Positions 11,121-25,080 of a DNA stretch of 64,000 bases are shown here, piece after piece. Origin of the DNA: Argentina anserina. Lineage: Eukaryota; Streptophyta; Magnoliopsida; Rosales; Rosaceae. The notes under the pieces are model-generated. The model searched no databases, was not told the origin of the DNA, and worked only from the letters and a program-made list of their open reading frames with translations. The stretch is taken from assembly GCF_933775445.1 (NCBI RefSeq), contig NW_026089527.1:361582-425581 (forward strand), written 5' to 3'. The position numbers and the translations under genes are program-made. Within the stretch, counting starts at the first letter, position 1, and every line of letters starts with the position of its first letter.

Positions 11121-12003
11121 TTATGCTATTGTATGTATGTTATGCCGTGAAAAGAGTATGAAAAAGAGGAAAAAAATGTATTGATGCCGTGAGAAAAAGA
11201 AGAAGAAAAGTATATATACACGGTTTTGAGAAAAAAATGGAAAAGAAAGTATGATGAAAGATCTCGGCATGACATTGATCTATGTGAATTTGGAGTTGTG
11301 ATGTATTTGTTGAAGGCTCAATAATGTTATACTTTAGCCTTTGTTCGTTTTCACAATGTTTAAAGTGAAGAATGGGTCCAACATGATGATATTTGGCCCT
11401 TGTTTTATGGAGTATGGCGACATAAGGTGGATGTTTTGCTCTGCTAAGTCTTGAGGATGACCTTTGTGATTCCCTTTACCTTGAAAAATATGTCAATGCC
11501 GAGCCTAAGTCATCCCTTCTCTAAATATCCGCATGATTCTTAAAATGAGTAGTCCTTGATTTGTGGAGTTTGTTTCATAAGTAAGCATATGGTTTGGGTT
11601 CATTTGTGCATATGATTGGTATCTTTCATGAGGTTTTCGATTTTCACTATGTTCATAACTCTTGTGTGTGAAAAGCTTTTAAGCATATGCCATGTTCTTG
11701 AGAGAAAAGATTTGGAGTGCATATCCTATGTGAGTTGAATTTGAACTCGTTTTGAACATGTTGAGCTTAATTACACCTTTGTTTCTGCCATGTCTTACTT
11801 GTTAAACGAAATCTCATGTTTATTAACCATTGAATTCATCTTATCTATTTCGATTGAATGCTATTCTTGATGCTATGAGTTTGAAGATCTCTGAGACAAA
11901 ATGTTGAAGGCATTAGAATGTTGTGTCGTTAGTTATAGTTGTATTGTTTTCGTTTATGTTTTGATTTCCCTTTTTAGTGATTGCTAAGGGACTAGCAAAG
12001 TCT

Positions 12004-12017
12004 AAGTGTGGGGTTGT
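12004..12017 (+). other. Polypurine-type tract before the 3' LTR
   Basis: AAGTGTGGGGTTGT immediately precedes the TGATAGG start of the 3' LTR. Position and G-run fit the primer site for plus-strand DNA synthesis. The matching site in element 2 is at 27636-27649 on the complement strand. It contains T residues, so it is not a pure purine run. Confidence 0.7.
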
Positions 12018-13580
12018 TGATAGGAGCACAAAGTGTGACGTTCTTAATGTATATATGCCATATTCTTATGCTTTGTTACTTCTTATTTAGTTGTTTTAGG
12101 TTCATATTTGATACATGTATGTTCTACGTAGAGCTATTTCGATTTTAGATGATTTGATGATGAAATTGTGCTAAGTGTTAGAACTCCTGATTGAGCTAGG
12201 ATTCCTTACTCGACTAGGACTCTACTTTCCTATTTTCATTCTTTCATATTCCTTAATCGACGATTTCTTTTCAGGAAAGACAAATCATATTTGTAAAGAA
12301 AGGAGAGTTGCCGAGTTGCATTCCTAGTTGAACAAGGAAATCATATTCGAGTTGAACAAGGAGAAGAGGAGGCCGGCCTAGCTATTCCTAGTTGGACCAA
12401 GAGATTGCCGTGCAGCCCTTAAAGTGATCTCCCTATTGAACTTGGTTTCCTACATCAAGTTGGATATGGAGTACATAAATCAAATCCATAACAAAGAGGA
12501 TTTCAGTTTCCCGATTGGATTCTATCTCCTTATGGCACGGAAAGAAGGCTTCCTAAACCTCTATATATAGAGGCCGGCCTCTCCATTCAGAATCATCATC
12601 AGCCCTACACACAAACACAGCCATAAGCTCTGCCGAATTCATCCTTCACCATTCCAAGAAATCCTAAAACCGATTCCATCATTCCCCACCTATCAATAGC
12701 CTTTCAAACACGCTTGTGAAGGAGGTTTCATCCATAGAAGTCTCGGCTACACTTGTGGATTGCTTGATTTATAAAGTGTAACCATGATTCACTCTTGTTT
12801 AATTTCGGTTTTGGTTTTGTTCTTGTTCATGGATGAAGTTGCGATTTGTTTAGAGTAGTCTTGTATCAATTTTGTCTATGAAATAGCTACTTGATTCAAT
12901 TTATATAGAGGATTCGAAAATTATGTTTTGGTTTTATGGATTTCGGTTTTGGTTTCTGCCGAACCTAGCTTTTGAACAATTTCGATGCCTATATGTTATG
13001 ACTATGCTTGTAGCATGATATTTAGGTTGTTGGATTAAAGACTTATGCTAAGAACATGTTTATTCTTGTTTATGTGATTTTCGAATTGCATGGTTGTTAG
13101 TTAAGTAAGTGACATACTTGATGAATTCAATGTGCATGGCTTTGGAATTACATGATTAAGATGAACATGTTAGAATTTCGATTATGGCTGCTTGGTTGTG
13201 ATTGAATGTGTTAAGTGTCTATGTGTTTAGGTTACTGCTTAGAACCCTAAATGCATGATCCATCCATGGTTGCTCAATATATGTCTAGGCATGATTCTAA
13301 GAATGGACATAGAACTTGTTTCGATTCCCTCTATGTGAGTTGTTTTGGTGATTGTTTATGTGTTGGTTGGTTGATCACATGTATATATTAGTTTAGGTTT
13401 TATTTACTGTTTTTATGATCCAAAATCTATATCAAACCTTAAACCCTTTATGAATTCGTGTAAGTATTGTGATCCTAAGCCCTGGCTGGATCCCCGGTTT
13501 GTGAACGATACCCTCTTGCTTTATACTACTATGATGTGTTCAGGGTTAAATATTGATGTCGAGTAATCGAGCATTCATCA
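12018..13580 (+). repeat. 3' LTR of element 1
   Basis: The 1563-bp copy of the 5' LTR, again TGATAGGAGC to GCATTCATCA, with a TATA box at 12562-12569 and GGATCCCCGG at 13488-13497. The satellite resumes directly after it. The roughly 11 substitutions relative to the 5' LTR are scattered, with no indels seen, as expected from independent point mutation after insertion. Confidence 0.95.
12562..12569 (+). promoter_or_regulatory. TATA box of the 3' LTR
   Basis: Identical in sequence and context to the box at 2855-2862. If active it would drive transcription out of the element into satellite A at 13581 onward. Confidence 0.65.
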
Positions 13581-13585
13581 AAGAA
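13581..13585. repeat. Target site duplication, right copy (AAGAA)
   Basis: Matches 2306-2310. The following bases continue the satellite monomer interrupted at 2310. Confidence 0.93.
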
Positions 13586-16500
13586 ACACAATCCCACACT
13601 TGCAAAACTCTCAAATTCAATAGAAACTCGCATCAGAAAGCCTTACAGAAAGATACTCAAACGAGAAATGAAAACATACACAATTGGAATAGTAAAGATA
13701 CGCAAACGATGTAAAGATACTCAGTTTTAAAGAAACACACTACCACACTTGCAAAACTCTCAAATTCAATAGAAACTCGCATCAGAAAGCCTTACAGAAA
13801 GATACTCCAATGAGAAATGAAAAGATACACAATTGGAATACTAAAGATACGCAAACGATGTAAAGATACACAATTGGAATAGTAAAGATACGCAAACGAT
13901 GTAAAGATACTCAGTTTGAAAGAAACACACTCCCACACTTGCAAAACTCTCAAATTCAATAGAAACTCGCATCATAAAGCCTTACAGAAAGATACTCAAA
14001 CGAGAAATGAAAAGATACACAATTGGAATAGTAAAGATACGCAAACGATGTAAAGATACACAATTGGAATAGTAAAGATACGCAAACGATGTAAAGATAC
14101 ACAATTGGAATAGTAAAGATACGCAAACGATGTAAAGATACTAAGTTTGAAAGAAACACACTCCCACACTTGCAAAACTCTCAAATTCAATAGAAACTCG
14201 CATCAGAAATCCGTTCAGAAAGATACTCAAACCAGAATTGAAAACATACACAATTGGAATAGTAAAGATACGCAAACGATGTAAAGATACTCAGTTTGAA
14301 AGAAACACACTCCCACACTTGCAAAACTCTCAAATTCAATAGAAACTCGCATCAGAAAGCCTTACAGAAAGATACTCAAACGAGAAATGAAAAGATACAC
14401 AATTGGAATAGTAAAGATACGCAAACAATGTAAAGATACACAATTGGAATAGTAAAGATACGCAAACGATGTAAAGATACTCAGTTTTAAAGAAACACAC
14501 TCCCACACTTGCCAAACTCTCAAATTCAATAGAAACTCGCATCAGAAAGCCTTACAGAAAGATACTCAAACGAGAAATGAAGATATACACAATTGGAATA
14601 GTAAAGATACGCAAACGATGTAAAGATACACAATTGGAATAGTAAAGATACGCAAACGATGTAAAGATACTCAGATTGAAAGAAACACACTCCCACACTT
14701 GCAAAACTCTCAAATTCAATAGAAACTCGCATCAGAAAGCCTTACAGAAAGATACTCAAACCATAATTGAAAACATACACAATTGGAATAGTAAAGATAC
14801 GCAATCGATGTAAAGATACTCAGTTTGAAAGAAACACACTCCCACACTTGCAAAATTCTCAAATTCAATAGAAACTCGCATCAAAAAGCCTTATAGAAAG
14901 GTACTCAAACGAGAAATGAAAAGATACACAATTAGAATAGTAAAGATACGCAAACGATGTAAAGATACTCAATTGGAATAGTAAAGATACACAAACGATG
15001 TAAAGATACTCAGTTTGAAAGAAACACACTCCCACACTTGCAAAACCCTCAAATTCAATAGAAACACGCATCAGAAAGCCTTACAGAAAGATACTCAAAC
15101 GAGAAATGAATAGATACACAATTAGAATAGTAAAGATACGCAAACGATGTAAAGATACTCAATTGGAATAGTAAAGATACGCAAACGATGTAAAGATACT
15201 CAGTTTGAAAGAAACACACTCCCACACTTGCAAAACCATCAAATTCAATAGAAACTCGCATCTAAAAGCCTTACAGAAAGATACTCAAATGAGAAATGAA
15301 AAGATACACAATTAGAATAGTAAAGATACGCAAACGATGTAAAGATACTCAATTGGAATAGTAAAGATACGCAAACGATGTAAAGATACTCAGTTTGAAA
15401 GAAACACACTCCCACACTTGCAAAACCCTCAAATTCAATAGAAACTCGCATCAAAAAGCCTTACAGAAAGATACTCAAACGAGAAATGAAAAGATACACA
15501 ATTAGAATAGTAAAGATACGCAAACGATGTAAAGATACTCAATTGGAATAGTAAAGATACGCAAACGATGTAAAGATACTCAGTTTGAAAGAAACACACT
15601 CCCACACTTGCAAAACCCTCAAATTCAATAGAAACTCGCATCATAAGGCCTTACAGAAAGATACTCAAACGAGAAATGAAAACATACACAATTGGAATAG
15701 TAAAGATACGCAAACGATGTAAAGATACACAATTGGAATAGTAAAGATACGCAAACGATGTAAAGCTACTAAGTTTGAAAGAAACACACTCCCACACTTG
15801 CAAAACTCTCAAATTCAATAGAAACTCGCATCAGAAAGCCTTACAGAAAGATACTCCAACGAGAAATGAAAAGATACACAATTGGAATAGTAAAGATACG
15901 CAAACGATGTAAAGATACACAATTGGAATAGTAAAGATACGCAAACGATGTAAAGATACTCAGTTTGAAAGAAACACACTCCCACACTTGCAAAACTCTC
16001 AAATTCAATAGAAACTCGCATCATAAAGCCTTACAGAAAGATACTCAAACGAGAAATGAAAAGATACACAATTGGAATAGTAAAGATACGCAAACGATGT
16101 AAAGATACACAATTGGAATAGTAAAGATACGCAAACGATGTAAAGATACTAAGTTTGAAAGAAACACACTCCCACACTTGCAAAACTCTCAAATTCAATA
16201 GAAACTCGCATCAGAAATCCGTTCAGAAAGATACTCAAACCAGAATTGAAAACATACACAATTGGAATAGTAAAGATACGCAAACGATGTAAAGATACTC
16301 AGTTTGAAAGAAACACACTCCCACACTTGCAAAATACTCAAATTCAATAGAAACTCTTATCAGAAATCCGTTCAGAAAGATACTCAAACCAGAATTGAAA
16401 ACATACACAATTGGAATAGTAAAGATACGCAAACGATGTAAAGATACACAATTGGAATAGTAAAGATACGCAAACGATGTAAAGATACACAATTGGAATA

Positions 16501-19500
16501 GTAAAGATACGCAAACGATGTAAAGATACACAATTGGAATAGTAAAGATACGCAAACGATGTAAAGATACTAAGTTTGAAAGAAGCACACTCCCACACTT
16601 GCAAAACTCTCAAATTCAATAGAAACTCGCATCAGAAAGCCTTAAAGAAAGATACTCAAACGAGAAATGAAAAGATACACAATTGGAATAGTAAAGATAC
16701 ACAAACGATGTAAAGATACTAAGTTTGAAAGATACACACTCCCACACTTGCAAAACTCTCAAATTCAATAGAAACTCGCATCAAAAGGCCTTATAGAAAG
16801 ATACTCAAACGAGAAATGAAAAGATACACAATTAGAATAGTAAAGATACTGAAACGATGTAAAGATACACAATTGGAATAGTAAAATACGCAAACGATGT
16901 AAAGATACTCAGTTTGAAAGAAACACACTCCCACACTTGCAAAACTCTCAAATTCAATAGAAACTCGCATCAGAAAGCCTTACAGAAAGATGCTCAAACG
17001 AGAAATGAAAAGATACACAATTGGAATAGTAAAGATACGCAAACGATGTAAAGATACTCAATTTGAAAGAAACACACTCCCACACTTGCAAAACTCTCAA
17101 ATTCAATAGAAACTCGCATCAGAAAGCCTTACAGAAAGATACTCAAACGAGAAATGAAAAAATACACAATTAGAATAGTAAAGATACGCAAACGATGTAA
17201 AGATACACAATTGGAATAGTAAAGATACGCAAACGATGTAGAGATACTACGTTTGAAAGAAACACACTCCCACACTTGCAAAACTCTCAAATTCAATAGA
17301 AACTCGCATCAGAAATCCGTTCGGAAAGATACTCAAACCAGAATTGAAAAGATACACAATTGAAATAGTAAAGATATGCAAACGATGTAAAGAAACTCAG
17401 TTTGAAAGAAACACACTCCCACACTTGCAAAATACTCAAATTCAATAGAAACTCGCATCAGAAAGGCTTACAGAAAAATACTCAAACGAGAAATGAAAAC
17501 ATACACAATTGGAATAGTAAAGATACGCAAACGATGTAAAGATACACAATTGGAAAAGTAAAGATACGCAAACGATGTAAAGATACACAATTGGAATAGT
17601 AAAGATACGCAAACGATGTAAAGATACTCTGTTTGAAAGAAACACACTCCCACACTTGCAAAACTCTCAAATTCAATAGAAACTCGCATCAAAAGGCCTT
17701 ATAGAAAGATACTCAAACGAGAAATGAAAAGATACACAATTAGAATAGTAAAGATACGCAAACGATGTAAAGATACACAATTAGAATAGTAAAGATACGC
17801 AAACGATGTAAAGATACTCAGTTTGAAAGAAACACACTCCCACACTTGCAAAACTCTCAAATTCAATAGAAGCTCGCATAAAAAAGCCTTACAGAAAGAT
17901 ACTCAAACGAGAAATGAAAAGATATACAATTGGAATAGTAAAGATACGCAAACGATGTAAAGATACACAATTGGAATAGTAAAGATACGCAAACTATGTA
18001 ACGATACTCAGTTTGAAAGAAACACACTCCCACACTTGCAAAACTCTCAAATTCAATAGAAACTCGCATCAGAAAGCCTTACAGAAAGATACTCAAACGA
18101 GAAATGAAAAGATACACAATTGGAATAGTAAAGATACGCAAACGATGTAAAGATACTCAAATTGAAAGAAACACACTCCCACACTTGCAAAACTCTCAAA
18201 TTCAATAGAAACTCGCATCAGAAAACCTTACAGAAAGATACTCAAACGAGAAATGAAAAGATACACAATTGGAATAGTAAAGATACGCAAACGATGTAAA
18301 GATACACAATTGGAATAGTAAAGATACGCAAACGATGTAAAGATACTAAGTTTGAAAGAAACACACTCCCACACTTGGAAAACTCTCAAATTCAATAGAA
18401 ACTCGCATCAGAAATCCGTTTAGAAAGATACTCAAACCAGAATTGAAAACATACACAATTGGAATAGTAAAGATATGCAAACGATGTAAAGAAACTCAGT
18501 TTGAAAGAAACACACTCCCACACTTGCAAAATACTCAAATTCAATAGAAACTCGCATCAGAAAGGCTTACAGAAAAATACTCAAACGAGAAATGAAAACA
18601 TACACAATTGGAATAGTAAAGATACGCAAACGATGTAAAGATACACAATTGGACTAGTAAAGATACGCAAACGATGTAAAGATACACAATTGGAATAGTA
18701 AAGATACGCAAACGATGTAAAGATACTCAGTTTGAAAGAAACACACTCCCACACTTGCAAAACTCTCAAATTCAATAGAAACTCGCATCAAAAAGACTTA
18801 CAGAAAGATACTCAAACGAGAAATGAAAACATACACAATTGGAATAGTAAAGATACGCAAACGATGTAAAGATACACAATTGGAATAGTAAAGATACGCA
18901 AACGATGTAAAGATACTCTTTTTGAAAGAAACACACTCCCACACTTGCAAAACTCTCAAATTCAATAGAAACTCGCATCAAAAGGCCTTATAGAAAGATA
19001 CTCAAACGAGAAATGAAAAGATACACAATTAGAATAGTAAAGATACGCAAACGATGTAAAGATACACAATTGGAATAGTAAAATACGCAAACGATGTAAA
19101 GATACTCAGTTTGAAAGAAACACACTCCCACACTTGCAAAACGCTCAAATTCAATAGAAACTCGCATCATAAGGCCTTACAGAAAGATACTCAAACGAGA
19201 AATGAAAAGATACACAATTGGAATAGTAAAGATACGCAAACGATGTAAAGATACGCAAACGATGTAAAGATACACAATTGGAATAGTAAAGATACGCAAA
19301 CGATGTAAAGATACTCTGTTTGAAAGAAACACACTCCCACACTTGCAAAACTCTCAAATTCAATAGAAACTCGCATCAGAAAGCCTTACAGAAAGATACT
19401 CAAACGAGAAATGAAAAGATACACAATTGGAATAGTAAAGATACGCAAACGATGTAAAGATACTAAGTTTGAAAGATACACACTCCCACACTTGCAAAAC

Positions 19501-22500
19501 TCTCAAATTCAAAAGAAACTCGCATCAGAAAGCCTTACAGAAAGATACTCAAACGAGAAATGAAAAGATACACAATTGGAATAGTAAAGATACGCAAACG
19601 ATGTAAAGATACACAATTTGAATAGTAAAGATACGCAAACGATGTAAAGATACTAAGTTTGAAACAAACACACTCCAACACTTGGAAAACTCTCAAATTC
19701 AATAGAAACTCGCATCAGAAATCCGTTCAGAAAGATACTCAAACCAGAATTGAAAACATACACAATTGGAATAGTAAAGATACGCAAACGATGTAAAGAT
19801 ACTCAGTTTGAAAGAAACACACTCCCACACTTGCAAAATACTCAAATTCAATAGAAACTCGCATCAGAAGGCCTTACCAAAAGATACTCAAACGAGAAAT
19901 GAAAACATACAGAATTGGAATAGTAAAGATTCGCAAACGATGTAAAGATACACAATTGGAATAGTAAAGATACGCAAACGATGTAAAGATACTCAGTTTG
20001 AAAGAAACACACTCCCACACTTGCAAAACTCTCAAATTCAATAGAAACTCGCATCAAAAAGCCTTACAGAAAGATACTCAAACGAGAACAGAAAAGATAC
20101 ACAATTGGAATAGTAAAGATACGCAAACGATGTAAAGATACACAATTGGAATAGTAAAGATACACAAACGATGTAAAGATACTAAGTTTGAAAGAAACAC
20201 ACTCCCACACTTGGAAAACTCTCAAATTCAATAGAAACTCGCATCAGAAATCCGTTCAGAAAGATACTCAAACCAGAATTGAAAACATACACAATTGAAA
20301 TAGTAAAGATATGCAAACGATGTAAAGAAACTCAGTTTGAAAGAAACACACTCCCACACTTGCAAAATACTCAAATTCAATAGAAACTCGCATCAGAAAG
20401 GCTTACAGAAAAATACTCACACGAGAAATGAAAACATACACAATTGGAATAGTAAAGATACGCAAACGATGTAAAGATACACAATTGGAATAGTAAAGAT
20501 ACGCAAACGATGTAAAGATACACAATTGGAATAGTAAAGATACGCAAATGATGTAAAGATACTCTGTTTGAAAGAAACACACTCCCACACTTGCAAAACT
20601 CTCAAATTCAATAGAAACTCGCATCAAAAGGCCTTATAGAAAGATACTCAAACGAGAAATGAAAAGATACACAATTAGAATAGTAAAGATACGCAAACGA
20701 TGTAAAGATACACAATTGGAATAGTAAAGATACGCAAACGATGTAAAGATACTCAGTTTGAAAGAAACACACTCCCACACTTGCAAAACGCTCAAATTCA
20801 ATAGAAACTCGCATCAAAAAGCCTTACAGAAAAATACTCAAACGAGAAATGAAAAGATACACAATTGGAATAGTAAAGATACGCAAACGATGTAAAGATA
20901 CACAATTGGAATAGTAAAGATACGCAAACGATGTAAAGATACTGAGTTTGAAAGAAACACACTCCCACACTTGCAAAACTCTCAAATTCAATAGAAACTC
21001 GCATCAGAAAGCCTTACAGAAAGATACTCAAACGAGAAATGAAAAGATACACAATTGGAATAGTAAAGATACGCAAACGATGTAAAGATACTCAATTTGA
21101 AAGAAACACACTCCCACACTTGCAAAACTCTCAAATTCAATAGAAACTCGCATCAGAAAGCCTTACAGAAAGATACTCAAACGAGAAATGAAAAGATACA
21201 CAATTGGAATAGTAAAGATACGCAAACGATGTAAAGATACACAATTTGAATAGTAAAGATACGCAAACGATGTAAAGATACTAAGTTTGAAAGAAACACA
21301 CTCCCACACTTGGAAAACTCTCAAATTCAATAGAAACTCGCATCATAAATCCGTTCAGAAAGATACTCAAACCAGAATTGAAAACATACACAATTGGAAT
21401 AGTAAAGATACGCAAACGATGTAAAGATACTCAGTTTGAAAGAAACACACTCCCACACTTGCAAAATACTCAAATTCAATAGAAACTGGCATCAGAAGGC
21501 CTTACCAAAAGATACTCAAACGAGAAATGAAAACATACAGAATTGGAATAGGAAAGATACGCAAAAGATGTAAAGATACTCAGTTTGAAAGAAACACACT
21601 CCCACACTTGCAAAATACTCAAATTCATTAGAAACTCGCATCAGAAATCCATTCAGAAAGATACTCAAACGAGAAATGAAAACATACACAATTGGAATAG
21701 TAAAGATACACAAACGATGTAAAGATACACAATTGGAATAGTAAAAATACACAAACGATGTAAAGATACTCAGTTTGAAAGAAACACACTCCCACACTAG
21801 CAAAACTCTCAAATTCAATAGAAACTCGCATCAAAAAGCCTTATAGAAAGATACTCAAACGAGAAATGAAAAGATACACAATTAGAATAGTAAAGATACG
21901 CAAACGATGTAAAGATACACAATTCGAATAGTAAAGATACGCAAACGATGTAAAGATACTCAGTTTGAAAGAAACACACTCCCACACTTGCAAAATACTA
22001 AAATTCAATAGAAACTCGCATCAGAAAGGCTTACAGAAAAATTCTCAAACGAGAAATGAAAACATACAGAATTGGAATAGTAAAGATACGCAAACGATGT
22101 AAAGATACACAATTGGAATAGTAAAGATACGCAAACGATGTAAAGATACTCAGTTTGAAAGAAACACACTCCCACACTTGCAAAACTCTCAAATTCAATA
22201 GAAACTCGCATCAAAACGCCTTACAGAAAGATACTCAAACGAGAAATGAAAAGATACACAATTAGAATAGTAAAGATACGCAAACGATGTAAAGATACTG
22301 TGTTTAAAAGAAACACACTATCACACTTGCAAAACTCTCAAATTCAATAGAAACTCGCATCATAAATCCGTTCAGAAAGATACTCAAACCAGAATTGAAA
22401 ACATACACAATTGGAATAGTAAAGATACGCAAACGATGTAAAGATACTCAGTTTGAAAGAAACACACTCCCACACTTACAAAATACTCAAATTCATTAGA

Positions 22501-22799
22501 AACTCGCATCAGAAATCCGTTCAGAAAGATACTCAAACGAGAAATGAAAACATACACAATTGGAATAGTAAAGATACACAATTGGAATAGTAAAAATACG
22601 CAAACGATGTAAAGATACACAATTGGAATAGTAAAGATACGCAAACGATGTAAAGATACTAAGTTTGAAAGAAACACACTCCCACACTTGCAAAACTCTC
22701 AAATTCAATAGAAACTCGCATCAGAAATCCGTTCAGGAAGATACTCCAACCAGAATTGAAAACATACACAATTGGAATAGTAAAGATACGCAAACGATG

Positions 22800-25080
22800 T
22801 AAAGATACTCAGTTTGAAAGAAACACACTCCCACACTTGCAAAACTCTCAAATTCAATAGAAACTCGCATCAAAAAGCATTACAGAAAGATACTCAAACG
22901 AGAAATGAAAAGATACACAATTAGAATAGTTAAGATACGCAAACGATGTAAAGATACACAATTGGAATAGTAAAGATACGCAAACGATGTAAAGATACTC
23001 AGTTTAAAAGAAACACACTCTCACACTTGCAAAACTCTCAAATTCAATAGTAACTCGCATCAGAAATTCGTTCAGAAAGATACTCAAACCAGAATTGAAA
23101 ACATACACAATTGGAATAGTAAAGATACGCAAACGATGTAAAGATACTCAGTTTGAAAGAAACACTCTCCCACACTTGCAAAACTCTCAAATTCAATAGA
23201 AACTCGCATTAATAAGCCTTACAGAAAGATACTCAAACGAGAAATGAAAAGATACACAAGTGGAATAGTAAAGATACGCAAACGATGTAAAGATACACAA
23301 TTGGAATAGTAAAGATACGCAAACGATGTAAAGATACTCAGTTTGAAAGAAACACACTCCCACACTTGCAAAACTCTCAAATTCAATAGAAACTCGCATT
23401 AATAAGCCTTACAGAAAGATACTCAAACGAGAAATGAAAAGATACACAATTGGAATAGTAAAGATACGCAAACGATGTAAAGATACACAATTGGAATAGT
23501 AAAGATACGAAAACGATGTAAAGATACTTAGTTTGAAAGAAACACACTCCCACACTTGCAAAACTCTCAAATTCAATAGAAACTCGCATCAGAAAGCCTT
23601 ACAGAAAGATACTCAAACGAGAAAAGAAAAGATACACAATTAGAATAGTAAAGATACGCAAACGATGTAAAGATACTCTGTTTGAAAGAAACACACTCCC
23701 ACACTTGCAAAACTCTCAAATTTAATAGAAACTCGCATCAGAAATCCGTTCAGAAAGATACTCAAACCAGAATTGAAAACATACACAATTGGAATAGTAA
23801 AGATACGCAAACGATGTAAAGATAGTTTGAAAGAAACACACTCCCACACTTGCAAAATACTCAAATTCAATAGAAACTCGCATCAGAAAGCCTTACCAAA
23901 AGATACTCAAACCAGAATTGAAAACATACACAATTGGAATAGTAAAGATACGCAAACGATGTAAAGATACTCAGCTTGAAAGAAACACACTCCCACACTT
24001 GCAAATCTCTCAAATACAATAGAAACTCGCATCAGAAGCCTTACAGAAAGATACTCAAATGAGAAATGAAAAGATACACAATTGGAATAGTAAAGATACG
24101 CAAACGATGTAAAGATACACAATTGGAATAGTAAAGATACGCAAACGATGTAAAGATACTTAGTTTGAAAGAAACACACTCCCACACTTGCAAAACTCTC
24201 AAATTCAATAGAAACTCGCATCAGAAAGCCTTACAGAAAGATACTCAAACGAGAAAAGAAAAGATACACAATTAGAATAGTAAAGATACGCAAACGATGT
24301 AAAGATACTCTGTTTAAATGAAACACACTCTCACACTTGCAAAACTCTCAAATTCAATATAAACTCGCATCAGAAATCCATTCAGAAAGATACTCAAACC
24401 AGAATTGAAAACATACACAATTGGAATAGTAAAGATACGCAAACGATGTAATGATACACAATTGGAATAGTAAAGATACGCAAACGATGTAAAGATACTC
24501 AGTTTGAAAGAAACACACTCCCACACTTGCAAAACTCTCAAATTCAATAGAAACTCGCATCAAAAAGCCTTACAGAAAGATACTCAAACGAGAAATGAAA
24601 AGATACACAATTAGAATAGTTAAGATACGCAAACGATGTAAAGATACACAATTGGAATAGTAAAGATACGCAAACGATGTAAAGATACTCAGTTTAAAAG
24701 AAACACACTTTCACACTTGCAAAACTCTCAAATTCAATAGAAACTCGCATCAGAAATTCGTTCAGAAAGATACTCAAACCAGAATTGAAAACATACACAA
24801 TTGGAATAGTAAAGATACGCAAACGATGTAAAGATACTCAGTTTGAAAGAAACACACTCCCACACTTGCAAAACTCTCAAATTCAATAGAAACTCGCATT
24901 AATAAGCTTTACAGAAAGATACTCAAACGAGAAATGAAAAGATACACAATTGGAATAGTAAAGATACGCAAACGATGTAAAGATACACAATTGGAATAGT
25001 AAAGATACGCAAACGATGTAAAGATAGTCAGTTTGAAAGAAACACACTCCCACACTTGCAAAACTCTCAAATTCAATAGA
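22800..25080. repeat. 1690-bp shifted duplication within satellite A
   Basis: The block at about 22.80-23.60 kb matches about 24.49-25.08 kb. Shared private variants at a 1690-bp shift include GTTAAGATACGC (22929 and 24619), AGAAATTCGTTCAG, and CGCATTAATAAGC (23206 and 24896). Limits are approximate. Confidence 0.65.

Larger units (their letters stand above)
10208..12003 (+). other. Non-coding 3' spacer of element 1 (no env-like frame)
   Basis: About 1.8 kb between pol and the polypurine-type tract. Some Athila elements carry an env-like gene here; I see no long frame. The spacer is T-rich and has three copies of AAGTGTGGGG (10350, 11111, and 12004 at its end) plus a small hairpin just after pol. 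Element 2 has a spacer of nearly the same size with the same three motifs, so the layout is conserved although the sequence has diverged. Confidence 0.8.
2311..13580 (+). mobile_element. Full-length Athila-type Ty3/gypsy LTR retrotransposon (element 1)
   Basis: An 11,270-bp element with two 1563-bp LTRs (2311-3873 and 12018-13580), a tRNA-Asp primer-binding site, one Gag-Pol frame, a 1.8-kb non-coding 3' spacer and a polypurine-type motif next to the 3' LTR. It is bounded by TG...CA and a 5-bp target duplication. The Athila assignment rests on several features: tRNA-Asp priming, the FPF-L-D-A-WL-SLP Gag motif, the DLGASIN protease site, and the RT stretch [20 protein letters not shown]. The domain order PR-RT-RH-IN is that of Ty3/gypsy. 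About 11 differences between LTRs (roughly 0.7%) suggest insertion within the last few hundred thousand years at usual plant rates. One TAG in the pol frame probably makes it non-autonomous. Confidence 0.95.

Noticed and set aside
10208..12003. An env-like gene in the 3' spacer, as in some Athila elements
   Set aside because: No long frame or membrane/signal segment is visible on the + strand; element 2 lacks one as well.
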